A DNA stretch of 64,000 nt from Microbacterium imperiale. Its GTDB lineage: Bacteria > Actinomycetota > Actinomycetes > Actinomycetales > Microbacteriaceae. Below the pieces are notes generated by a model. The model ran no database searches and had not been told where the DNA came from. It saw only the letters and a program-made list of their open reading frames with translations. Below are positions 7,960 to 16,434 of the stretch, piece by piece. The translations under genes were made by a program, and so were the position numbers. The stretch lies in NCBI RefSeq assembly GCF_017876655.1, contig NZ_JAGIOK010000001.1, positions 2,852,001 through 2,916,000 of the forward strand. The letters run 5' to 3'. Within the stretch, counting starts at the first letter, position 1; each line of letters starts with the position of its first letter.

Positions 7960-8970
7960 TCAGGCGCGGGCGGCGAGGAGGTCGCCGTGCCAGCGCTCGG
8001 CGACGTCGGGATGGGCCCGCAGGCGTGACTTCAGTGCGTTCTCGCCGTGCACGGCGTGGATCGGGTTCGACGGGTCGCGGGTGACGCCGCGCGCCTGGGC
8101 GGCGAGCTCGGCGGGCAGGTCGATGAGCGGGAAGCGCGCGTCGAGGGCGGGGTTGAAGAAGAACGGCACCGAGATGCGGTCGTCGGGGTAGCGGGGCGAG
8201 ACCACGCGGTGGTTCGTCGCGATCAGGTAACCGTCGGTGGCGTGCTCGAGCAGCTCGCCGATGTTGACCACGAAGGCTCCCGGCACCGGCGGCGCGTCGA
8301 CCCAGGTGCCGTCGCGCTCGACCTGCAGCCCGCCCTTGCCCGGTTCGACCCACAGCAGCGTCAGCGCGCCGGAGTCCTTGTGCGCGCCCACGCCCTGAGC
8401 TGGCGTCGGGTCGTCCTTGCCGGGGTAGCGGACGATCTTCAGCAGCGTCTGCGCCTCGCCGAAGTGGTCCTCGAAGTAGGACGCGGGAGCCCCCAGGGCC
8501 TCCGCCCAGGCGCGCAGCAGCCGACGTGCGACCTCCGACAGATGGGCCACCCACGCGTCGGTCACCTCGCGCAGCTCGGGCTGGGCCTCGGGCCACAGGT
8601 TCGGGCCGATGAGGCGGGCGTAGTCGGGAGCGTCCGCATCGGTCACGGCGGGGCGCTCGGGCCCGATGTCGATCTGCTCGCGCCAGTCGACGCGTCCCTG
8701 CGTGCGCTCGCCGCCCACGCGCGTGTACCCCCGGAAGTGTGGGCTGGTCACATTCTCAATCGCCAGCTTGTCGGCCTCGGGCAGCGAGAAGAACTCGCGC
8801 GCCACGCGGTGCAGGCGCTCCTCCAGGCCGGCGGGGATGCCGGTGCCGGTGAGGTAGAAGAAGCCGACGTCGTGGGTCGCGGTGCGCAGCTCGTCCTGGA
8901 ACCGGGCCACGGCCGCTGCGTCGCCGTCGAGCTGCGAGAAGTCGAGAACGGGCAGGGAGAGGTCGCTCAT
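7960..8970 (-). CDS. Isopenicillin N synthase-like 2OG-Fe(II) oxygenase
   Basis: A 336-residue non-haem iron, 2-oxoglutarate-dependent dioxygenase of the IPNS/DIOX_N superfamily. An N-terminal DIOX_N domain (LPVLDFSQLDGD) precedes the jelly-roll core. The iron triad is readable as His197-X-Asp199 in GAHKDSG and His254 in TNHRVV; the 2OG-binding RISVPFFFNP motif follows. Such enzymes hydroxylate or oxidatively modify small molecules; the substrate is unknown and no biosynthetic cluster surrounds it. The ATG follows TAGCCT by 6 nt, so it probably has its own leaderless transcript even though the acyltransferase gene ends only 9 nt upstream. Confidence 0.9.
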   Translation of the reverse strand: MSDLSLPVLDFSQLDGDAAAVARFQDELRTATHDVGFFYLTGTGIPAGLEERLHRVAREFFSLPEADKLAIENVTSPHFRGYTRVGGERTQGRVDWREQIDIGPERPAVTDADAPDYARLIGPNLWPEAQPELREVTDAWVAHLSEVARRLLRAWAEALGAPASYFEDHFGEAQTLLKIVRYPGKDDPTPAQGVGAHKDSGALTLLWVEPGKGGLQVERDGTWVDAPPVPGAFVVNIGELLEHATDGYLIATNHRVVSPRYPDDRISVPFFFNPALDARFPLIDLPAELAAQARGVTRDPSNPIHAVHGENALKSRLRAHPDVAERWHGDLLAARA

Positions 8971-8976
8971 GCAGCG

Positions 8977-8982
8977 AGGCTA
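8977..8982 (-). promoter_or_regulatory. -10 element of the oxygenase gene, inside the upstream stop codon
   Basis: TAGCCT on the minus strand, 6 nt before the ATG at 8970. Its first three bases are also the TAG stop codon of the upstream acyltransferase gene (8980-8982). Confidence 0.5.
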
Positions 8983-10143
8983 CGAGCCGTCGGCGGCATC
9001 CGCTCGATTGTTGCGGGGGATGACTCCACCGGGTTCGCGGGGCCGGCGCGATCCCGTCGGGTCGTTGCGGCGGCCCTCGCGTGCCGCGAGCCCCCGGTCG
9101 GCGAAGATCCATGCCGGACGCGGCTCGACGAGGGGGCGGAGCAGGCGGCGCACCGGGCGGCTGGCGAGGCCCAGGGCGATGCCGAGCGACGACACGACGA
9201 CCAGAGGCAGCCACAGCCAGGTGGGCTCGGCGTCGCGCAGGATCCCGGACTCGCGGAACGGGTAGAGCACGAACGAGTGCAGCAGGTAGACGTACATCGT
9301 GTACTGGCCGAAGCGGGTCCAGCCGTGCTCGCCCCGCGGCACGAGGGCGAAGAAGGCCGCCGTCAGCACCAGGGCGAGCAGGAGCAGGGCGATGCGGATG
9401 CCGCCGGCCCACCACTCGGCGGTTCCGGCGTCGGCATAGCTGGCGTCGTACGAGAGCCACCGCGCGAGGTCGACCTCGCGCCAGGTGTCGACGAAGGCCC
9501 AGGCGGCCCAGCCGGCGACCGTGAACGTGGCCACCGCGGCGACGACCGACCAGACGCTGCGTCGCAGCAGGTGGAAGCGTTCGACGATGTCGCGGTCGCG
9601 GAGCCACCAGCCGAGGACGAAGAGCGGCAGGAAGCCGAAGGTCCGCGACAGCGACAGCGTGGAGTCGATGTTCGACAGGTATCCCGCTGCGATCGAGATC
9701 GCGAAGGCCCACAGCAGCGGCCAGCGCAGCAGGGCGAGGTAGGGGAGTACGAGGCGGAAGATCCCGAGCGCGAGGAGGAACCACAGCGTCCACGACGGCT
9801 GCGTGGGATTGGGATTGGCGTGGCCCTCGACGAGGAACTTCGTCAGGGTCCACAGCCCCTCGAAGATGACGTAGGGCGCGACGATGTCGGTGAGGATGCG
9901 AGCCATCTGCCGGCGCGAGGGCGGGTCGGACTTGGAGAAGTAGCCCGAGATGATCGCGAACGCCGGCATGTGGAAGGCGTAGATCACGAGGTACATCGCC
10001 ATGGCGATGTCGGAGTCGTACGTCAGGCGCTGCACGGCGTGGCCGAGCACGACCAGGACGATGCACGCGAAGCGGGCGTTATCCCAGAACGGGACGCGGC
10101 GCTTCGGGCGCGCTGCGGTCGTGCCGGCTTCGGGATGCGTCAT
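8980..10143 (-). CDS. Acyltransferase-3 family membrane protein
   Basis: A 387-residue integral membrane protein of the acyltransferase-3 (OafA/WecH/Opg-like) family, which transfers acyl groups to sugars or lipids of the envelope. The signature FWDNARFACIVLVVLGH with the catalytic-type His is at about residues 19-35, followed by ~10 helices, an AFHMPAFAIISGYFSK motif and YVYLLHSFVLYPF near helix 10. The C-terminal tail is charged and cytoplasmic. The ATG at 10143 was chosen because the family's first helix follows directly. A TAGTGT hexamer lies 10 nt upstream. It diverges from the monooxygenase gene. Acceptor and donor are unknown. Confidence 0.85.
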   Translation of the reverse strand: MTHPEAGTTAARPKRRVPFWDNARFACIVLVVLGHAVQRLTYDSDIAMAMYLVIYAFHMPAFAIISGYFSKSDPPSRRQMARILTDIVAPYVIFEGLWTLTKFLVEGHANPNPTQPSWTLWFLLALGIFRLVLPYLALLRWPLLWAFAISIAAGYLSNIDSTLSLSRTFGFLPLFVLGWWLRDRDIVERFHLLRRSVWSVVAAVATFTVAGWAAWAFVDTWREVDLARWLSYDASYADAGTAEWWAGGIRIALLLLALVLTAAFFALVPRGEHGWTRFGQYTMYVYLLHSFVLYPFRESGILRDAEPTWLWLPLVVVSSLGIALGLASRPVRRLLRPLVEPRPAWIFADRGLAAREGRRNDPTGSRRPREPGGVIPRNNRADAADGS

Positions 10144-10199
10144 CGTGGATGACACACTATCCCGCGGGAATACTCCGGGCGTGACGACGTTCCATGGTT

Positions 10200-10205
10200 T
10201 ATATT
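10200..10205 (+). promoter_or_regulatory. -10 element of the LLM monooxygenase operon
   Basis: TATATT in a locally AT-rich stretch, 7 nt before the ATG at 10213. Confidence 0.55.
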
Positions 10206-10212
10206 CATTTGC

Positions 10213-11487
10213 ATGAAACGGATGCCGAGGCGTCCGGGAAGGCGGATCGACGTGAACACGCACACGAGCGACAACATCAGCTGGCCGGGGATGCAGTTCG
10301 GCATCTTCACCGTGAGCGACATCACGGCCGACCCCACCACCGGTCACACCCCGAGCGAGGCCGAGAAGATCCGTGCCGCGGTGACCATCGCCAAGCACGC
10401 GGAGGAGGTCGGACTCGACGTCTACGCGATCGGCGAGCACCACAACCCGCCGTTCTGGTCGTCGTCGCCGACCACCACGCTGGCTTACATCGCGGCTCAG
10501 ACCGAGCGGCTCATCCTCTCGACAGCCACGACGCTCATCACCACGAACGACCCGGTGAAGATCGCCGAGGACTACGCGATGCTGCAGCACCTCTCGGGCG
10601 GCCGCGTCGACCTGATCATGGGGCGCGGTAACACCGGCCCCGTGTACCCCTGGTTCGGCAAGGACATCCGCCAGGGCCTGCCGCTCGCGATCGAGAACTA
10701 CGCGCTGCTGCACAAGCTGTGGCGCGAGGACGTCGTCGACTGGGAGGGCAAGTTCCGCACGCCGCTGCAGGGCTTCACCTCGACGCCCCGCCCGCTCGAC
10801 GGTGTCGCCCCCTTCGTCTGGCACGGCTCGATCCGCACGCCCGAGATCGCCGAGCAGGCCGCGTACTACGGCGACGGCTTCTTCGCCAACAACATCTTCT
10901 GGCCGAAGGAGCACTACCAGCGCCTGATCGACCTGTACCGCCAGCGCTTCGCGCACTACGGTCACGGCACTCCCGAGCAGGCGATCGTGGGGCTCGGCGG
11001 CCAGGTGTTCATGAGCGCCAACTCGCAGGATGCCGTGCGGCACTTCCGCCCGTACTTCGACAACGCGCCGGTCTACGGCCACGGACCCTCGCTGGAAGAC
11101 TTCAGCGAGATGACGCCGCTCACGGTGGGCTCGCCGCAGCAGGTCATCGACCGCTACGCCGCCATGCGCGAGACGTTCGGCGACTACCAGCGTCAGCTGT
11201 TCCTCATCGACCACGCGGGGCTTCCGCTGAAGACGGTGCTCGAGCAGCTCGACATCCTCGGCGGGGAGGTCGTGCCGGTGCTGCGCAAGGAGCTCGCGCA
11301 GGGTCGCGGCGCCCAGGTGCCCGATGCCCCGACGCACGCCGCACGCGTCCGCGAGGTGTACGGCGACGGCCCCGCGCGCGAGGCGCGTCCCCGCGCCAAC
11401 CGCGGTGACAACCTCAGCGGCCCCTCGCCCTACCAGGACGCTCCGGCGCCCGCGGGCTCGGCCTTCGGTGTGGCGGCAGCACGATGA
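10213..11487 (+). CDS. Flavin-dependent luciferase-like monooxygenase (CE1758 family)
   Basis: A 424-residue LLM-class flavin-dependent oxidoreductase, a TIM-barrel enzyme using reduced FMN and O2. Family landmarks: MQFGIFTVSDIT, AIGEHHNPPFW, TATTLITTNDPVKIAEDYA, LIMGRGNTGPVYPWFG and WHGSIRTPEIAEQAAYYGDG. Two starts are possible: ATG 10213, 7 nt after TATATT (leaderless), or GTG 10252 with an AAGGCGG site; the core homology begins even later (MQFGIF), so the first residues may not be translated. It overlaps the next gene by 4 nt (ATGA). That neighbour is an FMN reductase, so the pair forms a two-component monooxygenase. Substrate unknown. Confidence 0.88.
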   Translation: MKRMPRRPGRRIDVNTHTSDNISWPGMQFGIFTVSDITADPTTGHTPSEAEKIRAAVTIAKHAEEVGLDVYAIGEHHNPPFWSSSPTTTLAYIAAQTERLILSTATTLITTNDPVKIAEDYAMLQHLSGGRVDLIMGRGNTGPVYPWFGKDIRQGLPLAIENYALLHKLWREDVVDWEGKFRTPLQGFTSTPRPLDGVAPFVWHGSIRTPEIAEQAAYYGDGFFANNIFWPKEHYQRLIDLYRQRFAHYGHGTPEQAIVGLGGQVFMSANSQDAVRHFRPYFDNAPVYGHGPSLEDFSEMTPLTVGSPQQVIDRYAAMRETFGDYQRQLFLIDHAGLPLKTVLEQLDILGGEVVPVLRKELAQGRGAQVPDAPTHAARVREVYGDGPAREARPRANRGDNLSGPSPYQDAPAPAGSAFGVAAAR

Positions 11488-12128
11488 GCGCCCGGCGTAT
11501 CGCGGTCGTCTCGGCCGGTCTGTCCAACCCGTCCTCGACGCGCATGCTCGCCGACCGGCTCGCCACGGCGACGATCGCCGAGCTGGCGGCATCCGACGTC
11601 AGCGCGACGGCCGACGTCATCGAACTGCGGGATCTGGCGCACGACATCACGAACAACCTGCTGACGGGTTTCGCCCCGCCCGCGCTGGAGTCCGCGATCA
11701 ACTCCGTGGTCTCGGCCGACGCGTTGATCGCCGTGACGCCGATCTTCTCGACGAGCTACTCGGGGCTGTTCAAGTCGTTCATCGATGTGCTCGACCCCGA
11801 CTCGCTCACCGGCAAGCCCGTGCTCATCGGAGCGAACGCCGGCACGGCACGGCACTCGTTGGCGATCGACTACGCCATCCGTCCGCTGTTCGCGTACCTG
11901 CACGCGGCCCCGGTCTCGACCGGTGTGTTCGCCGCCTCGAGCGACTGGGGCAGCAAGGCCGATGACGTCGCGCCGCTGAGCGCCCGCGTCGACCGCGGCG
12001 CCCGCGAGCTGGCGGCGGCCATCATCGCCCGGGCGCCGCAGACCGACGCCGACCCGTTCGATCCGTCGACCTACCTCGGTGACGGCAAGTCGTTCGGTCA
12101 CCTGCTAGGCGGTCTTGCGGGGGAGTGA
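11484..12128 (+). CDS. NAD(P)H-dependent FMN reductase (CE1759 family)
   Basis: A 214-residue flavodoxin-fold reductase that supplies reduced FMN to the luciferase-like monooxygenase encoded immediately upstream. The N-terminal VVSAGLSNPSSTRMLADRL contains the phosphate-binding turn; DALIAVTPIFSTSYSGLFKSF holds the flavin-binding loop of NADPH-dependent FMN reductases. The C-terminus ends SFGHLLGGLAGE. Its ATG overlaps the upstream stop (11484-11487), so the two proteins are made together, matching their partner roles. Confidence 0.9.
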   Translation: MSARRIAVVSAGLSNPSSTRMLADRLATATIAELAASDVSATADVIELRDLAHDITNNLLTGFAPPALESAINSVVSADALIAVTPIFSTSYSGLFKSFIDVLDPDSLTGKPVLIGANAGTARHSLAIDYAIRPLFAYLHAAPVSTGVFAASSDWGSKADDVAPLSARVDRGARELAAAIIARAPQTDADPFDPSTYLGDGKSFGHLLGGLAGE

Positions 12129-12137
12129 CCCGCGGGC

Positions 12138-12938
12138 TCAGGCCAGGACGACCTGCGAGAGCGACGTGAGCGGCATCCATTCCGGTGCCCGCAGCGTCGC
12201 TCTCGCCACGTCGGCGGCGACCAGCGGTCCGAGGTCGACGCCGGCGAGCTCGCCGATGTCGGCGATCGGCACCTGGAACGTCCGGAATCCGGCGAGGGGC
12301 GGCACCGCGGTGCGCACAAGCATCGCGGTCTGATCGAGGACGAAGCCGGCGGCGGCCAGCCGGGGCGACTCGCCGGGATCGGCCGCATTCCAGGCGGCGA
12401 CCTTCCAGAACCGTCGCGGGATGAGGATGCCGCGATAGACGGGGTCGTCCGAGGCGAGCGCCGGCGCGGTGAAAACGCTCACGCGCCGGCCGTTCGCTTC
12501 TGCGTAGGCGAGAACATGGTCCTCCAGTCCCACCCACAGCTCGGGCGACTGGTTGAACGCCGCGGCCTGCGGTGCGGCGTTCGGGTACGCGAAGGTCGCC
12601 TCTGTCGCCGCTCGCGCCCGGTCCGGCGCGCCCCAGCCGGGGTCCCGGCGGCGGACGAGGTGGCCCCGGTCGTAGTCGTTGTCGCGGTAGAGCTCGTTGC
12701 CGGCCTGCTCGCCAGCGGGCACGCGCGGGTCGAGGTGCCAGTCGCCCGAGCGCGGGACGTCGCGCAGCGACGAGCCGTCGATGTTCACCCCGGTCGAGAC
12801 GGCGAGACGCCGTGCCGGGTCGAGCAGCACGCTGAAGTGCGGGTAGGCGAGGTCGCGCAGTGGCCGATCGTCGGCGGGCCGGGGAAGCGGAACCGCGCTT
12901 CCGAGGAAGTCGGCCGCGTAGCCGTCGCGCGATGTCAT
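12138..12938 (-). CDS. DNA/RNA non-specific endonuclease (NUC1-like)
   Basis: A 266-residue protein with the beta-beta-alpha metal fold of the Serratia-type DNA/RNA non-specific nucleases. The catalytic motif DYDRGHLVRR has the general-base His93; the metal-binding Asn is expected in the AFNQSPELW segment. No signal peptide is evident, which is unusual for a group that is often secreted. The ATG at 12938 has a strong site (GGAGGACCC) and overlaps the stop of the DedA gene by 4 nt, so the two are coupled. A role in nucleic acid scavenging or defence is possible; the sequence does not decide. Confidence 0.87.
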   Translation of the reverse strand: MTSRDGYAADFLGSAVPLPRPADDRPLRDLAYPHFSVLLDPARRLAVSTGVNIDGSSLRDVPRSGDWHLDPRVPAGEQAGNELYRDNDYDRGHLVRRRDPGWGAPDRARAATEATFAYPNAAPQAAAFNQSPELWVGLEDHVLAYAEANGRRVSVFTAPALASDDPVYRGILIPRRFWKVAAWNAADPGESPRLAAAGFVLDQTAMLVRTAVPPLAGFRTFQVPIADIGELAGVDLGPLVAADVARATLRAPEWMPLTSLSQVVLA

Positions 12939-13588
12939 GGGTCCTCCGCTGTGGTCGGCCGGACGGGGTCCGGGTCGGCATCGCCCGTGGTTCGCGCGGC
13001 GCGGCGCCGCGAGATGCCGGCCGAGAGCGAGTCGACCACGACTCCGAGCGCGAGCGCCACCCCGATCGACGCCAGCACGGCCACCACCGGTGCATCGGGC
13101 AAAAGTGCGCCGATCGCGGCACCGATGACCGCCTGGTACGACGCCCACGCCGTCGCCGCGATTGCCGCGATGGGGAGGAAACGCCGCGCCGGAACACGCG
13201 TCGCGCCGGCGGTCAGGTTCACCGCGAGGCGTGCGAAGGGGATGAACCGCGCGGTGAAGACCACCGTCGCGGTGCCCTGGGTCAGGCGCCGCCCGGCCCA
13301 GTCGAATGCTCGCTGGACGCGGACGTGCCGCATCCAGCGCCACCGTCCCAAGCCGACCCGCCGGCCGACGGCGAAGCAGAGCACGTCGCCGCAGAAGGCC
13401 GCGAGAGCCGCGACCCCGATCACCGCCAGGAGCGGCGGCGCACCGGTCGCGGTCGACAGCGCCCCGGCCGCCGTCACGGCGAGCTCGCCGGGAATCACGA
13501 CGACGATCGAGTCGGCGAGCACGAGCGCGAACACGACGACCAAGGTCCACGGGCCCTCCGACATCGCTGTCAGCAGGTCGGCGGGCAC
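12935..13588 (-). CDS. DedA family membrane protein (VTT domain)
   Basis: A 217-residue DedA/SNARE-associated (VTT-domain) membrane protein. Members are polytopic proteins linked to membrane homeostasis and flipping of polyprenyl or phospholipid carriers. The family motifs are visible: IVVVIPGELAVTAAG in the first re-entrant region and FTARFIPFARLAVNLTAG with the conserved RF-P-R pattern. The C-terminus is a charged cytoplasmic tail. First gene of a two-gene operon with the endonuclease; it diverges from the glycosyltransferase fusion gene 85 nt away. Confidence 0.9.
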   Translation of the reverse strand: MPADLLTAMSEGPWTLVVVFALVLADSIVVVIPGELAVTAAGALSTATGAPPLLAVIGVAALAAFCGDVLCFAVGRRVGLGRWRWMRHVRVQRAFDWAGRRLTQGTATVVFTARFIPFARLAVNLTAGATRVPARRFLPIAAIAATAWASYQAVIGAAIGALLPDAPVVAVLASIGVALALGVVVDSLSAGISRRRAARTTGDADPDPVRPTTAEDP

Positions 13589-13673
13589 GGCAGCATGCCT
13601 ATCAGGCGGGGGTGAACGGTGCGGGAACGACGACCGTCAGGCGACCGCGAGGTGACCGGGGACGGAGGACTGC

Positions 13674-15725
13674 GTGAACACTCCGCGATCGGGGCCGTTC
13701 GGCGCTGCTGGGCGTGTCCCGCGGGGGCACCCTGGTCGTGTGAGAGTCGCGGTGGTCACCGAGTCCTTCCTGCCCCACATGAACGGGGTCACCGGTTCCG
13801 TGCTCCAGGTGCTCGATCATCTCGAGCGACGTGGACACGAGGCCTTCGTCATCGCCCCCGGCGCCGGCCGTGAGCACCCGCTCGCGATGCCCGGGCGCTC
13901 CGTGCCGTCGCTGCCGCTGCCGCGTTACCCGGCGGTCCGGGTCGCCGCACCCCCGGTCGCCTCGATCACCCGCGCTCTGCGCTCCTTCCGCCCCGATGTG
14001 ATTCACCTCGCGTCGCCGTTCGTCCTCGGGTGGCAGGGCCTGCTCGCCGCGGAGGGGCTGGACGCGCCGAGCGTCGCGGTCTACCAGACCGACGTCGTCG
14101 CCTACACCGAGCGCTACGGCCTGCCGCACGCGACCGCGCTCGCCGCCGCGCACGTGCGCCGGCTGCATCGGCGCGCGACCCTCACGCTGGCCCCGTCCGA
14201 AGCGGCGCGGGCGCAGCTGGCGGACCTCGGCGTGGATCGGGTCTCGATCTGGGGCCGCGGCGTCGACGGCATCCGATTCGCTCCGCATCGCCGGGACGAC
14301 AGCTGGCGGGCGCGCATCGTTCCCGGAACGACGCGCGGCGAGGTCATCGTCGGATACGTGGGCCGGCTCGCGCCCGAGAAGCAGGTCGAGGACCTGGCCG
14401 CGCTCGCTTCGCTCGAGGGAGTGCGTCTGGTCATCGTCGGAGACGGTCCTGCTCGGCCGGCGCTCGAGCGGCTGCTTCCGGATGCCGTCTTCCTCGGGCA
14501 CCTGCAGGGCGTCGAGCTGGCGACCGCGATGGCGAGCTTCGACGTGTTCGTGCATCCCGGTGAGAGCGAGACGTTCGGCCAGACGATCCAGGAGGCGCAG
14601 GCCAGCGGGGTGCCGGTAGTCGCGACGGGACGCGGCGGTCCGCTCGATCTGGTGCGCAACAGCATCGACGGCTGGCTGTATCGGCCCGGCGACGCCGCGG
14701 ATCTGCGCGCGCGGGTCGCCGACCTCGCCGGGGATGCCGCCAAGCGCCGAGCCTTCGCCGACGCCGCGCGCTCCGCCGTCGCGGACCGCACGTGGGAGAG
14801 CCTCGGTGACGCGCTGCTGTCGCACTACGAGCGCGCGGCCGCGCTGCACGGCATCGACCGTGGTCTGCGCGTCCGGGTGTGGCCGCGCCCCGACCCGGCT
14901 CCGGCGAACAGTGCACCGCCGCTCTGGCGTCGGTACGTCGCTCTCGGCGACTCCATCACCGAGGGGCTCTGCGACACCTCACGGGTGCCGGCGGGAGCCT
15001 ACCGGGGCTGGGCCGACCGGCTCGCGCAGCTGCTGGCGCTCGCCGCCCCGCGTTCCGCCGGCCAGGCGGCAGCGTTCCAGTACGCCAACCTGGCCGTGCG
15101 CAGCCGGCGCGTGCGGCACCTCGTCGACGAGCAGGTGCCGGCCTGTCTCGCGTTGCGACCCGACCTCGTGTCGGTGCTCATCGGGGCGAACGACCTCGTG
15201 CGTGCGCGGGTCGACGTCGCCGCCGTGGCGGACGAGGTCGAGATCGCCGTCCGGCGTCTGCGCGACTCCGGAGCCGATGTGCTGCTGGGCACCGTCTTCC
15301 TGCCGGAGCGGGCGGCGGCGGGCGTGCTCGCGCGCCGGTTCGCCGCCTACAACGCGCGACTGCGTGCGATCGCCGCCGCGACCGGCGCGATCCTGCTCGA
15401 CCTCGAGGCCGTACCCGAGCTCGGGCGCGTCGAGCTGTGGGCCGACGACAAGGTGCACCTGCGCTCGCGTGGCCACCGACTCGTCGCCTATCGCGCGGCT
15501 GAAGCGCTCGGCGTCCCCGATGCCGAGGCGCTCGGTGACCTCGACGAGGCGCTGCACCTCGACGAGGACCCACCGCTCGCCGGAACCTGGCTGCGCCGCG
15601 ACGCGCTGCCCTGGATGTGGCGCCGGCTGCGCGGTCGCACCGCCGGCGACGGCATCGTGGCTAAGCAGCCGGTGTATCTGCGGATCGGCCCATCGGATCG
15701 CCGGCGGTCGTCGTTGTCGCAGTGA
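13674..15725 (+). CDS. Fusion of GT4 glycosyltransferase and SGNH/GDSL hydrolase
   Basis: A 683-residue two-domain protein. Residues ~22-400 form a GT-B glycosyltransferase of family GT4 (alpha-mannosyltransferase type): VAVVTESFLPHMNGVTGSV at the acceptor side, VGYVGRLAPEKQVEDL and GESETFGQTIQEAQASG with the E-X7-E donor motif. Residues ~419-610 form an SGNH hydrolase: YVALGDSITEG with Ser427, LIGANDLVR (block III Asn) and DDKVHLRSRGH giving Asp592/His595. Such esterases remove or move acyl groups on glycans. The GTG at 13674 has GGAGG 5 nt upstream. The reading frame is continuous through the junction, so this is a true fusion. It may glycosylate and de-acylate one envelope glycolipid; that is inference. 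Confidence 0.88.
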   Translation: MNTPRSGPFGAAGRVPRGHPGRVRVAVVTESFLPHMNGVTGSVLQVLDHLERRGHEAFVIAPGAGREHPLAMPGRSVPSLPLPRYPAVRVAAPPVASITRALRSFRPDVIHLASPFVLGWQGLLAAEGLDAPSVAVYQTDVVAYTERYGLPHATALAAAHVRRLHRRATLTLAPSEAARAQLADLGVDRVSIWGRGVDGIRFAPHRRDDSWRARIVPGTTRGEVIVGYVGRLAPEKQVEDLAALASLEGVRLVIVGDGPARPALERLLPDAVFLGHLQGVELATAMASFDVFVHPGESETFGQTIQEAQASGVPVVATGRGGPLDLVRNSIDGWLYRPGDAADLRARVADLAGDAAKRRAFADAARSAVADRTWESLGDALLSHYERAAALHGIDRGLRVRVWPRPDPAPANSAPPLWRRYVALGDSITEGLCDTSRVPAGAYRGWADRLAQLLALAAPRSAGQAAAFQYANLAVRSRRVRHLVDEQVPACLALRPDLVSVLIGANDLVRARVDVAAVADEVEIAVRRLRDSGADVLLGTVFLPERAAAGVLARRFAAYNARLRAIAAATGAILLDLEAVPELGRVELWADDKVHLRSRGHRLVAYRAAEALGVPDAEALGDLDEALHLDEDPPLAGTWLRRDALPWMWRRLRGRTAGDGIVAKQPVYLRIGPSDRRRSSLSQ

Positions 15726-15753
15726 CCACGCACCGGCGGGCCCGGCACGGGGC

Positions 15754-16434
15754 TCAGCCGCGCCAGCGGTACTCGGTCTCGGGGCGGCCCGGTGTTCCGT
15801 AGCGCTGGGCGCGTTCGGCGCGTCCGCCGTCGGCCAGATGCTCGAGATAGCGCCGCGCCGCGACGCGCGACAGCCCGAGCGAGGCCGCGGCCTCGCGGGC
15901 CGAGAGCGCGCCCGCGGACCTCAGGCCGGCGGACACCCGTTCCAGCGTCTCGGGCGCGAGGCCTTTCGGAATGGGCGCCGTCACCGGTCGCAGCGCACCG
16001 AGCAGAGCGTCGATCTCTGCCTGCGTCGCCGCCCCCGTCGTCTCGCTCGCCCGTTCGCGGTACCGCGCGTACTGCGTCATCCGCTCCTGGAACATCGCGA
16101 ACGTGAACGGCTTGACGAGGTAGTGCATGGCCCCGAGGCCGACCGCCTGTCGCACGACGTCGGCGTCGCGCACCGACGTGATCGCGATGACGTCGACGGT
16201 GCGCGCCCGAGCCCGCAGGTGGCGCAGCACGTCGAGTCCCGTGCCGTCGGGCATCGTCATGTCGAGGAGGACGAGGTCGATCTCGGGCGCCAGCGGGCCA
16301 TCGAGCAGCGCGCTGAGCGCCGACCGTGCACCCGAGCATTCGCCGACGACACGGAACCCCTCGAGCCGTTCGACGTAGTGCCGGTGGAGGTCGAGGGTGA
16401 GGGCCTCGTCATCGACGAGCAGCACGCCGATCAC
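15754..16434 (-). CDS. CitB/DcuR-family response regulator
   Basis: A 226-residue response regulator of the citrate/malate (CitB, DcuR) type. The receiver domain starts IGVLLVDDEALTLDLHRHYV with phospho-acceptor Asp58 in LVLLDMTMPDGTG and the switch lysine in YLVKPFTF. The C-terminal part (SAREAAASLGLSRVAARRYLEHL) is the helix-turn-helix typical of this group. Its ATG overlaps the kinase stop by 4 nt. Together with the CitA-like kinase it most likely controls the divergent dctA gene in response to extracellular C4-dicarboxylates. Confidence 0.92.
   Translation of the reverse strand: MIGVLLVDDEALTLDLHRHYVERLEGFRVVGECSGARSALSALLDGPLAPEIDLVLLDMTMPDGTGLDVLRHLRARARTVDVIAITSVRDADVVRQAVGLGAMHYLVKPFTFAMFQERMTQYARYRERASETTGAATQAEIDALLGALRPVTAPIPKGLAPETLERVSAGLRSAGALSAREAAASLGLSRVAARRYLEHLADGGRAERAQRYGTPGRPETEYRWRG

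Noticed and set aside
8047..10152. A 701-codon open frame on the + strand opposite the oxygenase and acyltransferase genes
   Set aside because: It is antisense to two well-supported genes and its translation is a low-complexity Arg/Gly/Glu-rich product typical of shadow frames in GC-rich DNA.
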